NCBI GenBank assembly: GCA_007922195.1
Contig: ML682008.1
Coordinates: 2,220,552 to 2,284,551, forward strand
Source: Podocnemis expansa
Lineage: Eukaryota > Chordata > Testudines > Podocnemididae
Length of the DNA: 64,000 nt
Direction: 5' to 3'
The notes beneath the pieces were generated by a model. That model was not told the origin of the DNA and did not search any database. It worked only from the letters and a program-made list of their open reading frames with translations. Shown here piece after piece: positions 23,355-33,089 of this stretch. Position 1 is the stretch's first letter; the number at the start of each line of letters is the position of its first letter. The translations under genes and the position numbers were made by a program.

Positions 23355-23615
23355 CCTTCCACCTGTGTGTCATCCACCGCTTTTATTGGCACACTCCTAA
23401 TTTTTGAATGAAAACGTAAACAGGATTGGTCCCAGTCTGATACATGAGAAACTCCATTAGTAACCCCCCTTCAGCCTGATAGTTTATCTTTCAGTATGAC
23501 CTATTGTAGTCTCCCCTTTAATCAGTTCCTCACCCATCTTTTCATTCTCATATTAATCACCATTTTCTCCAGTTTAACACATAACTTTGCATGTGGAACT
23601 AAGTCAAATGTCTTT
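23355..23615 (-). mobile_element. CR1-clade LINE, RT segment (antisense)
   Basis: The minus strand reads FD.VPH....VKLEKM.INMR..RW.RNW in pieces, the region just after RT motif A of CR1. Plus-strand words ACAGGATTGGTCCCAG and TAGTCTCCCCTTTAATCAG support it. This is the 5' limit of the copy, so the CR1 spans 18671-23615 with about 3.4 kb of insertions inside about 1.55 kb of LINE. Confidence 0.8.
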
Positions 23616-23830
23616 GTCTCCATCTCTGACCTTTGGATTGGTACCTGATGTTGTGTCCGTCTCCCACTCCAGGCTTTGCACCTGACTGTCTCTGGCTCTG
23701 ACCTTTGGCTTGATACCTGAAGGTTTCTTCTGTTTTGACCCTCAAACTTGACCAATAGGCCTGACTATTGCTCCTATCACTAGGTATGAGCACCACATCC
23801 CAGGCATTGCAGGTGCTGGTTCAGTGTTAG
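23616..23830. other. Repeat-like flank of the CR1
   Basis: Contains two near copies of CTCTGACCTTTGG.TTG.TACCTGA (23625 and 23697 regions) and resembles 18590-18665. Probably the target into which the antisense CR1 inserted. Confidence 0.35.
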
Positions 23831-24706
23831 ATGGAAATAGTAAAATTATCAGTAATAGTGCAGAAAAGGCAGAAGTGTTCAGTTAGAGTTTCTGTTCTGC
23901 AACTGGAGAAAAACAAAACAAAACAGATGACATAGTCTTTCCATCCCACAGTTATCTCAGGACGATATTAAACATACTACCTTCGATTTTTCAAATCAGC
24001 AGGTCTGGATAACTTGTTGGATAAGAAGTTTGCAGGACTCTTAGTACTGACTTTCAATAAGCCTTGGAATATCCGGGCAGTTCCAGAAGACTAGAGAAGG
24101 CTAATGTTGCACAAAAAAATATATATTTAAAAAGGATAAACAGGATGATTCAGGTAATTAAATGTCAGTCACTCTGACATCAGTCTTGGGCAAGATAAAG
24201 TAGTGACTGATACGGGACTCAGTTCATAAAGTATTAAGGGCAGGTAATATAACTAATGCAAATCAACCCAGATTTATGGATAGCAGTTCCTGTCCATCTA
24301 ACTTGATGTCTTTTTTTAAATGAAATTACAAGTTGAGTTAATAAAGGTAATAGTGTTAATATCTCATACAAGGCTTCTATAAGATGTTTGATTTGATATC
24401 TTATGACATTTTGATTAAAATCTAAAATAATATAAAATTAACATATATAAATATGAAATAAATGATTCTATAAAATGAACCCGTCACACACTAACTAGAT
24501 TAAAAAACAGCTAACTTTTAGGACTCAAAATGAAACTGTAAAGGAGGAATCATCACTGAACAATTCTGATTCTAGTGAGAACCCGCAAGGGCTGGTTCTT
24601 GGGCTAATGCTATTTCACATTTTTTATCAAACAAGGAAACATAAAATCCAAATTTGCAGATGACAGAAAAATTGGGAGAGCAGTAAATAATGAGAGAATA
24701 GGTCAC
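23831..24706 (+). mobile_element. CR1-clade LINE, ORF2 part 1 (degenerate)
   Basis: The plus strand carries CR1 RT words in broken frames: CAACCCAGATTTATGGATAG (the NQRGF-type block), an RT motif-A relic near 24370-24400, GAGAACCCGCAAGGGCTGG (PQG block) and CAAATTTGCAGATGACAG (FADD block) near 24650. Many indels. The element resumes at 26150 after a nested insertion. Confidence 0.7.
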
Positions 24707-24786
24707 TGATAATGAGTGCAAGTCTAACTTGTTCTTGCTTGGTGTGCAACACTATCCCCCTCTAGTACCAGATAGATCAACTAGAT
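24707..24786 (-). mobile_element. tRNA-like dispersed repeat, split half 1
   Basis: TTGGTGTGCAACACTATCCC followed by CCTCTAGTACCAGATAG is the antisense of one end of a repeat whose other half follows the hAT at 25931. A relative in the opposite orientation is at 42625. The class is uncertain. Includes the left hAT target duplication at 24779-24786. Confidence 0.4.
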
Positions 24787-25922
24787 CAGAGGTGTCAGAC
24801 TCATTAAATGTGGGGGGCCACACTGGAGGGCAGGACACCAGATGCGGGCCGTGGGTCAGCACGGGCTCCCCAACTCTTTTCCCTGCCACATTCTGAGCAA
24901 ACTGGGTTCCCCTTTCCCCTCCCACTTTCCTTTTTTCCCTGCCCTGGGGGGCTCCCCTTTCCCATGCTGGCTCCCTAACCTCTTACCCTGCTGTGCAGCT
25001 CCCAGACACCTTTCCTTTCCTCTTCCCTACCGCGTGGTCGCAATCAGAGTCTCAGTCAGAGCTGGCTGGGCTTCCTCTCCACCACCGCCACAAGCTGACT
25101 ATTGATTGGGCTCAGTCGCAGCTGGCCTTTGATTGGCTCATTCCCCATGCGACTCCCGCCCACTTTGCCCTTTTCTTGTTTGTGGTTCATGCACAGTCCT
25201 GTCAATCAGATTACAATACTGATAGTGAACAGGTGGGGTTGGGGCAGTGAAGTGGCTCTCCTAGAGCCCTGTCTAGCCTGCTGTAACTGAGACCCTGGTT
25301 GGCAGACTACAGCAGAGCTGGGCTGGGATTGTCGGAGAGCTTCTTTTGCTTCCCTACCTGTGCTGTGATGGAGATCATGTGAGTGAGTCAGCGAGCATTT
25401 GTTTGCACATGTGTGTGCCTGACCCTGCTCTGCCAGCCAGCAGCCTGTCTTTGTTGTTCACTGCTGCAGATAGCTATCGCTTCCAAGCACAGCACAGCCC
25501 TAGGCGGCAGCTCTGTGGGCTGGATGGGTATGTCTCCACTATGGGCTTAAGTCAAGTTAAGGAGGCTTAAGCAAAGCCCTAGCCACATTTGGAGTTCATT
25601 AAGTCGAGTTAAGGGCTTCCTTAGGTCGACTTAAAAACTCCTGCCCTTAAAGTGGACTTTAAGGGTTAAGCCAACTTTATTAAGTCAACTTAACACAATG
25701 TGTCCATTAAGGTTGACTTAATAAAGTTGACAGTGCAGTGGGGCCATATAAGTTGACTTTATAAAGCCGACTCACTAAGTCAACTTTATTAAATCGATTT
25801 TAAATGGGTCCCCTAGCTTAAGTCGAATTTATAAAGCCGACTCACTATGTAGTGTAGACATAGCCGATAAGAGCCCTTGGTGGGTGAGATTTGGCCTGTG
25901 GGCCGTAAGTTTGACACCCCTG
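24787..25922 (+). mobile_element. hAT element, carrying a nested MITE
   Basis: Starts CAGAGGTGTCAGACTC and ends GTAAGTTTGACACCCCTG. Target duplication AACTAGAT (24779-24786) / AACTAGAA (25923-25930), 7 of 8 identical. Left and right subterminal words GGGGGGCCACACTGGAGG and GGCCTGTGGGCCGTAAG are typical of this hAT terminal class. GC-rich interior with no transposase recognisable. MITE A3 sits inside at 25526-25865, so this hAT is older than that MITE. Confidence 0.85.
25526..25865 (+). mobile_element. MITE with TTAAGTCGACTTAA word interior, copy A3
   Basis: Ends GGGTATGTCTCCACTATGGG and TGTAGTGTAGACATAGCC are inverted repeats. GAT flanks both sides (25523-25525, 25866-25868), compatible with a 3-bp Harbinger-type duplication. 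The interior is TTAAGTCGA/AAGTTGACTT words and includes the direct repeat TTATAAAGCCGACTCACTA twice (near 25763 and 25829). Nested in the hAT at 24787-25922. Confidence 0.85.
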
Positions 25923-25930
25923 AACTAGAA

Positions 25931-26060
25931 ACTGATGAGCCTGCTACAGCATGGCTAAAAAAGATGTCTTTTAGCTCATGCATTAGAGGCTCATGCATTA
26001 CCCTCCAAAGATCCCATGTTTGATGCTGCTGCCAGCAAGGGTCTGTTGGCATTATAGAAG
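25931..26060 (-). mobile_element. tRNA-like dispersed repeat, split half 2
   Basis: Antisense resembles 42625-42790 (words around ATGAGCCTCTA and ACCTCTAGAG). Together with 24707-24786 it forms one repeat interrupted by the hAT. Confidence 0.4.
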
Positions 26061-26149
26061 CATACTATTTATTTTAATGTAAACATACACTTTGGGGAGC
26101 AAAGAATGTTTTCATTTTAGTGTAAATGTACACTTATGGGAACAAACCA

Positions 26150-26880
26150 CGTTACAGAACGGCGTAATCTATTCTGTGAAGCAGTGACTCTGAAAAAGTT
26201 CTAGGCATGTTGTTGAATACTCAGCTGAACATGAGATGCCAGAGAGAAGGAATGGCCAAGAAAGCTAATGCAATCCATGGAACATAAATAGGAGAATCTG
26301 GAGCAGCACCAGAAAGGTTATTTTACCTCTATACTTGGCACTAGTGTGACCACTGCTGCCATACTGTGTCCAGTTCTCAATCTCATAATTCAAGAAGGCT
26401 GTTGACAAATTGGAGTCGAGAGCCCTGAGCATAATTAAAGGATTAGAAAACCTGCCTTACAGTGATAGATTTCAGTAGTTCAATCTATTTAGTTTAATAA
26501 AGAAAACATTAAGGGTGAATTTATTTCAGCCTATCAATACTTACAAGAGGAACACATTTTTAATAATGGGCTCTTCATTCTATCAGAGAAAGGTATAAGG
26601 TGATCCAAAGCTGGACATGGAAGCTAGACAAATGCAGAGTGGAAATAAAATGTAAATTTTTAACAGTGAGGCTAATCAACCATTGGAACTATTTACCAAG
26701 GGTCACTGTGTATTCTCCATCACTCCTGTCTCCAGCCATCATGGGAATTGTTCAGTCTATCCATGAAATTTTTCTAAAATCTATGCTCTAGGAATTATTT
26801 TGGGAAATTCTCTGGGCTTTATAAGAGGTCAGAGTAGTTGATTAGACTATTTCCTTTTGGCACTGGAATCTGAATGTTTG
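26150..26880 (+). mobile_element. CR1-clade LINE, 3' end
   Basis: GAAGCAGTGACTCTGAAAAA, GGTTATTTTACCTCTATAC, AATAATGGGCTCTTCATTC and CTATGCTCTAGGAATTATT are consecutive 3' landmarks of turtle-type CR1. This continues the copy begun at 23831. Confidence 0.75.
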
Positions 26881-28391
26881 TGGGACCCATCAGTGTCAAC
26901 CTGAAAAAAACAAAGTCAGAGCAGACTGCAAAATAAGAATAAATTCTCCCAAAACTGGTGGGTGAAGCTTAAGTCAGACTTCCCTACCAGCCACAAATCA
27001 CATTTCTGATTCCTCACAGTGGTGATCAAGAAGCTAAAACAAAAATCTACTCACCCTCCTTTACTGCATTTTAGTCTCTGGCTCCCAGTCTGTCACTGGA
27101 TCCAGTAAAGAGATGAGTTACTTTAAACTCCATGCTGTTAAGCAAAAGGCTTCTCTTGACCCCCAAGGAACAGTCATATTATCAGATCAATGTAAGTTTG
27201 GATCTTACCAAAATGCCATGCTGGCAGCCAATCCCTTAATAATTACAACTAAAGGCTTATTATGAAAGGAAAGAAACACATTATATGAGAACTGCTAATT
27301 AGTTAAAGCACTCATATATGTACAAATGACTTAAAAGTCCATATACACCAGTGTTTCAATAGAATTTGGAGTTTGCAGGCTTGTTTATTTCCTCTGGTGT
27401 ATGTCCATTACCTCGTTGGGTCTCAGTTATTTGTTCCACAGCCTCAGTTGAAGATGAACAGATTCAGAGGTAGTAGGAGATGACTGAAAACAAAATGGAT
27501 TGGGAATGCAACGGAGTCCAGAGTCACGTGAGTAAACCCTGGTGACTCACCAGGTCTCTCTCTGGGTCCATCATACCCATGATTTTTCTTACTGGGTCAT
27601 TAAGCTGGCTATGGCTGCAGCCATCCTCCTCAGACTGTTGCCCAGAAACACAGCACAAGTTGAAATACAGGTACATCAAACATATCTATAACTTCCAATA
27701 CAAGCATGACACATGTATATATAATCTTTGGGTGTGCTAGAAGTCATTTACTTGTGCTTCCCAGTTCCTTAAAAGAAATCAACCCTAACACATATGGAGA
27801 AGCAGCTGGAGATCCAGGATTCGTTCTTTATAGGACTCACAGTAAAGACTGTTCAAAGTCATCCTCCCCACATTCAAGTGCTACTAAGAACAAACATAAT
27901 GAATTTTATCAATTACTAACTTTATAAATCCCATGATGAAAGAAATAATAAGAAGTTGATATAAACTCCCATTCACCATTCCACAGCTTTCCTTTGACAT
28001 CACATAAACAAGAAAACAATATGAATTTAAATAGAATGGTCCCTACAGAAACACTGCTGGGTACAACTTAAGAGTTCCCAAAATCTGGGTGGAATTCATC
28101 CAAATCTCAGCTATAGTCTCTGTTCACCAAATCCAAAGGCTTGAGTTGAAAGAAGTGGCTCCCTCTTCTTTGGTTGTGGGAATCTTCAGCAGAAATCCCT
28201 GTAGGCTCCTTTTCTTCCTCTGCGAGAACCAGCGTCCAAACAGGGCTGAATCATGACCATGGATTTTTTTCACATTATAACAAGTAATTTGACTTCACCC
28301 TACCTCTATGTGCTGTTTCCTAGAGTTTGAACCCTTACAAATGCTCTGATTTGCTGTTGCAGTATGACTTGATCCCATGTCTTATACACCC
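26881..28391. other. Non-coding DNA, probable unclassified old repeat
   Basis: 27330-27900 has words (CATTAAGCTGGCTATGGCTG, GTTGAAGATGAACAGATTC) that I associate with a dispersed turtle repeat, but I cannot classify it or set its ends. No credible frame. Confidence 0.3.
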
Positions 28392-28519
28392 CTGCATTTA
28401 TTCTCATCCAGTTCTGTAAGTTCCCCCTCTTCAAAGCATCTGACGAAGTGGGATTTTCTCCCACAAAAGCTCATGCGATAAATAAATATGTTAGTCTTTA
28501 AGTGCCACAAGACTCCTTG
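28392..28519 (-). mobile_element. Cry-like SINE, copy 1 (antisense)
   Basis: The plus strand reads GCATCTGACGAAGTGGGATT, CTCCCACAAAAGCTCATGCG and GTTAGTCTTTAAGTGCCACA, the antisense of the turtle tRNA-headed SINE body. GTGGGATTTTCTCCCAC is the internal hairpin of the family. The tRNA-like head expected beyond 28519 is not recognisable. Close relative of 54240-54366. Confidence 0.8.
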
Positions 28520-31383
28520 CTTTTTTATTTATTTTGCAGAAACTTCTGACTTTGGCAGCTAAATTCACCCTGCAACAGCATGTTTTATTTAGGTTTTTTT
28601 GTTGCATCTTTGCCTATGTATCTAAGCAAATTTAACAATTTATCATCTATTTTTTCATTATACTTTCTTTTGTAATGTAATGCACCTTTTTTCTCTTTAT
28701 TTTCTATGGAGTCTTGACATAACTATGGGTTTTAGCGTGTCTTAATCTGACCCTGTGTACAATGAAGCCTGTAGATACTATAGAGCAACATGTTCGACAA
28801 TAGTCTGAGCACACCAGAGGCCTAACCATTGTGCACTTTTTGTTCGTAGTAAAGTGCTTTGACATCTTTAGTAAACTAAACCGATGCTACTAGAAGCATC
28901 TAGGCTCAGTGCCTGGAAACACAGACACGTAGAGAACAGGGCTTGCATTTTCAGAAGCACTTAGCATTGACCTAAATATAATAGGAATAGAAAAGTCTGC
29001 TAGGCAAAAAATTCTGTGTCACAACCTTTAAGGTTTCAAAATTTATTTTCATTCTGCATTGGAGTGGAAACAAAACCTTTCAAAATTGTTTTCCAAGTAA
29101 AATTGTGTTGCAATGACTCTCTCGCTTTCTCTGTCTCTCTACCCCATCTTCCCGTCAGAAGTAACTAGAGAGCTGTTGTTAAAAGCCTTCCTGGTAAAAA
29201 TGCTGGTGAAACTGATGTCTCCATGAAACATTTGGCATTGACAAAACAGCAGATTTTGATAAAATTGCATTTAATCAAAAATATTCTGATCGGTTCTTCT
29301 AGGATTTGACTTCAATGGAAGCAGATTAAGGCCAGTGCCGAGTGTTTTTGAAAAGCCTGTCATACTGTATATGTGCTTCAGCTCTCTTTTTAGATGTCTC
29401 TTGTGCACCTCATTGTCCTTCATTCATTTGCCTGGGTAACAAGAGGCTAGTCTAATAGCCCAGATACCTTGGGCTAACCATAATGACATGCCCATTTCAT
29501 GCTAAGCTGTTGCTGGTTTTATCTTTTTTCAACTAATTGAGAAGATTCACTTATAAGCACATGCATTTTGTTTCCCACAGACCAAAAATAAGAAGGTGAA
29601 CAAAGGCTGTGCATCTTTCATTTATTAAATCCAATAGCAAATGAAATGGCCACTTTGTCTTCTCTGGTATACCCTGTTTAACAAATCTATGACAGATAGC
29701 GTGGTACTGTATTTGAGCTGCTAGCTGTGCTACTGTAACCTATGAGCCTAATTGAGAATAGCTCTTTAAAGAGATGCCTTGGGGCTAGGTCAATATTGCT
29801 GGGCAGCCTTAGCTGTCTAGAGCCAGAAGTTTCTAGCATGTGGGGTGGTAGCTTTGAACACGCTCCACAAGGTCCCATGCTGCTGTTGTGGTCAGATGCT
29901 ATGAAGGAAAGCAGCCAGGGCAGTTGAATTGAGAAGAGTCCATGTGCTCAGTGTGTGACTGGGAGAAGCTGAACCAGGAGTGGGCAGCAAAATATTTTCT
30001 CCCTGCTAAGGAGCATTTTGCAGCAGAGCTTCTTTATATGTGTATGTGACTGAGTGCTGGTTAATCAGTGAGCTGACTGGACAGTGCTGGTTCCAGCGGA
30101 GGAAGAAGAGTCTATATGGATTTCTGCTGAAGATGCCTGCTACCAAAGGAGCTCCTTCTTTCCACTCAAGTCTTTGGTCTTGGTGAACAGAAACTATAAG
30201 TAAGATTCAGGTGAACCCCACCTAAATTTTGGAAACTCAAGTTTCGTCTGTGGGGACTGCTCTGTTTAAATTCTAAATGTTTTCCTGTTTATGTGTTGTG
30301 GAAAAGAAAGCTGTAGAAATGGTCATTGTGGACTTACCAAATAGCCACATTGTTATGAATATATAGTAGCTATTATATTATTTCTTTGGCCTAAGATTTT
30401 ATGTAGTTAGTCGGTTGTAAAGTTCATTAGGTTTGTTCTTAGCAGTCTTTGAATGTGGGGAGGATCACTCTGAACACTCTTTGCTGTGAGTCCATTTAAA
30501 GACTGAATTCTGGGTCTCCAGCTGCTTCTCCACAGGAGTTTTAGGGTTTATTTCTATTAAGGCACTGGGGAGGGTCACATCTCAAGGTTACCTTTGTAGA
30601 ATCCATGGTGCAGCATGGAATTAGGATGATTTACTCTCATTATTTCAATATAGTTGACTCAGTGCTGAAAATAAATCCATTTTGCTCATTTATTGAAAAA
30701 CTTAATGACAGGCTATTGTATGAACCTGTCTGGCTTGTTTGGCAGAATGGATTGTGCTTGCATTCCAGTCAGTCCTTTAAAAATGCCATCTGAATACTCA
30801 GTGCCACCTAAGCCTCCCAGTAGCAGACTCTAACAGCTGATTTTTTTCACTTTCCATAGCTAAATGAACATGATGCTTTACAGCCATTACAACCTCAATT
30901 AAATAATAGTCCATCATTCCAAAGGAACATAATCAAAGTTACTTTAGCCTAAATCTATTTTATTGATCATCAAATTAACGGGCAAATCAGATGATCAGCT
31001 GGCTTCTGAGAACTGCTTAGCAGAAGGCAGTGCTAAACCAAAGAGAAATGACTGCCTTAGAAAAAAGTTTTAAAAAACCCCTCTTTCTCGCTTTCATTTC
31101 TTTAAATCTGCCAGAATTTCATTTAGATGAGTTGCAATAGTGTATGAAGAGTCCCTGATCAGTTGCTGCCATGCAACTTCTCTTAGATTGCTTGAATAAA
31201 ATCATGTGTGGTCCTGACTAATGATCACATATTTCAGTTAGGATTTGATATACAGATACTGAATGAAAAATGTACATCTAATTAGCAACTGTCTTTGGTT
31301 TTTTTTTTTTTTCATAACTTTTCCTCTAAAGAGATTTGTTTAACAAAAACATTTTCAAAATTTAGTAAAACTGCATCAGTGGT
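28520..31383. other. Non-coding DNA, nothing firmly recognised
   Basis: No gene. 30459-30600 shares words (TGTGGGGAG, ACTGAATTCTGGGTCTCC) with 60869-60990, so it is probably an old interspersed repeat of unknown class. Confidence 0.35.
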
Positions 31384-31854
31384 CAGGGGCATCTCTGGGA
31401 CCAGTCTGGGAGCTGGGCTGGCGCAGCCTTTTTAATAGGCCCAGAGTGAAGCAGGGCAGGAAATCTAAACAGCATCCGGAGGCCCCCCTCTGCTTCAGCA
31501 AACGTAAGTGCTGGGTGTGGGAGCCAGGGGGCAGGGCAAGGGAAAGTGCACAGGATCCGGTGGGGTCCCCAGGAGTGGTACTGGGGTGGGTGAAGGAGTG
31601 CCCAGGAGCAGGGGAGATGGGAGCAGTGTTAAAATGGGCGCAGGGCTGCAGGCAGCAGTTGTGCCAGGCTGGGTATAAGTGCTTCTAGGAGCTAGAAGCA
31701 ACTGGGCTGGGTGGTGGGAGCTGGGAGTAGTGTCAGGGGTCTCCTGGAGCCAGGTGTAGGGCCCCTAGGCTTGCTAGGAGCAGGGCCAGGCACCAGAGCC
31801 TTTGGAGAGCCCACCTGCTGGATGCAGGGGACTGTGCCCTGAGCAATGCTCCTG
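31384..31854 (+). mobile_element. GC-rich non-autonomous hAT-like element
   Basis: Left end CAGGGGCATCTCTGGGAC and right end CCCTGAGCAATGCTCCTG are imperfect inverted repeats. The 470-bp interior is GC-rich (repeats of GGAGC.GGG words) in AT-rich surroundings. A clean 8-bp duplication is not visible. The 80-codon frame inside is incidental. Confidence 0.55.
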
Positions 31855-32076
31855 GCATTTGGTGGGATTGTGAAAATGAATTACAGGTATTTATGGAATT
31901 CAGTCATGCATCTGCTCCATACTTCATGAACATAATTTTTCAGCCAGGTGGAGTCAGAAGCAATAAGGGCTGGATTCAGTATCCAGGGGTTCGTTTTTAA
32001 TAATACAATACAGAACTGGTTTAAGCCCCCAGCCATTAGCCTGAGAAAATCACACAGCATCTGAGAGTGCCTCTTA

Positions 32077-32775
32077 GGCTATGTTCACACACAAAGTGCT
32101 TGTTTCGAAACAAGCCATTTTGAAATAATGTGTTATTTCAAAACACCTTATTTTGAAAGACAAAAAGGTGTCTTCAAAGTAAGGGAAACGAAACAGCATG
32201 TCCACAGTGTGGACGTGCTATTTCGCTTCGGGGGGGCTGCAGACCCCCGCGGGGTGAGAGGAGCCAGTGGCTCACCCTGCAGGGGTCTGCAGAGGGCTGC
32301 AGACCCCGGCAGGGTGAGTGAAGCCCGGAGCCTCACCCCACTGGGTCTGCAGGGGACTGCAGACCCCGGTGGGGTGAAGCGGAGCCCGGCGCCTCACCCT
32401 GCAGACAGACCCCTGCGGGGTGAGCCTGCCTGCCAGCTGAGGGTCACCCCGTGGGGGTCTGCAGTCCCCCTCTGCTGGTCAGGGGACACCCCTCAGCACC
32501 CTGGCCAGGGTGCTGAGGGGGTGGAAGGTGAAATGTTGTTTTGGAAAAGTTTGTTCAGAAACAACATGTCCGCACGGGGTTGTTTCGAAACCACTGGTTT
32601 CGACACAACCTAGTTTCGAAATGGAAGGAGGTTTAAGCCATTTTGAAACACCGCTCCCGTTTCGAAACAGGGGAACCCCTTGTTTTGAAATGGGAGTACG
32701 TCGTGTGGACATGCTATGTCTTATTTCGAAACAACCTCTGTTGTTTCAAAAGAAGAAGCCTGTGTGAACACACCC
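32077..32775 (+). mobile_element. MITE with TTTCGAAAC word interior and GC-rich tandem cargo, copy B2
   Basis: Ends GGCTATGTTCACACACAAAG and GCCTGTGTGAACACACCC are inverted repeats, with perfect TTA duplications (32074-32076, 32776-32778), diagnostic of PIF/Harbinger-type insertion. Outer zones are TGTTTCGAAAC and TTATTTCAAAAC words. The centre (about 32225-32520) is a GC-rich tandem array. The 161-codon frame across it is a by-product of the repeats. Confidence 0.85.
32236..32415. repeat. 60-bp tandem repeat, three units, inside MITE B2
   Basis: Units begin at 32236, 32296 and 32356 with [GA]CTGCAGACCCC, exactly 60 bp apart. Each unit is internally palindromic (GCAGACCCC ... GGGGTCTGC) and contains GTGAG...GAGCC...CTCACCC. 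A truncated fourth unit starts near 32405. Confidence 0.9.
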
Positions 32776-32784
32776 TTAGAGACT

Positions 32785-32962
32785 CAGTGTTCCCTCTAAT
32801 TACTTGTAGACTGTGTGCACAAATGATTTCTTTGTGTGCGCAAAAACATTTCTTTGTGAGCACCAATATTAGCACTACTGAATTTTTTTGTGCACCCTTT
32901 ATTTTGTTCTGTGCACAGGTTTCATGACCTGTGTGCGTGCGCACAGCTTAGAGGGAACAGTG
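32785..32962 (-). mobile_element. hAT MITE, CAGTGTTCCCTCTAAG family, copy 1
   Basis: Ends CAGTGTTCCCTCTAA and TTAGAGGGAACAGTG. The interior (AACATTTCTTTGTGAGCACC, GGTTTCATGACCTGTGTGC) is the reverse complement of the copy at 36180-36365. Flanks TAGAGACT and GAGACAGT match weakly (5 of 8). Confidence 0.75.
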
Positions 32963-33089
32963 GAGACAGTACTTCCCTCTCCACAGACTCAGTGCTGATG
33001 TGTAAAGAAGAAATTTAATAAAAAGGGGAAAGTAACCTGCCATTAATTTGAGAAAACATCACAATGACCATGTGCAAAATATTCACCCC

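Noticed and set aside
32128..32613. 161-codon plus-strand frame
   Set aside because: Spans the 60-bp tandem array in MITE B2; 60 is a multiple of 3, so the array stays open without selection.
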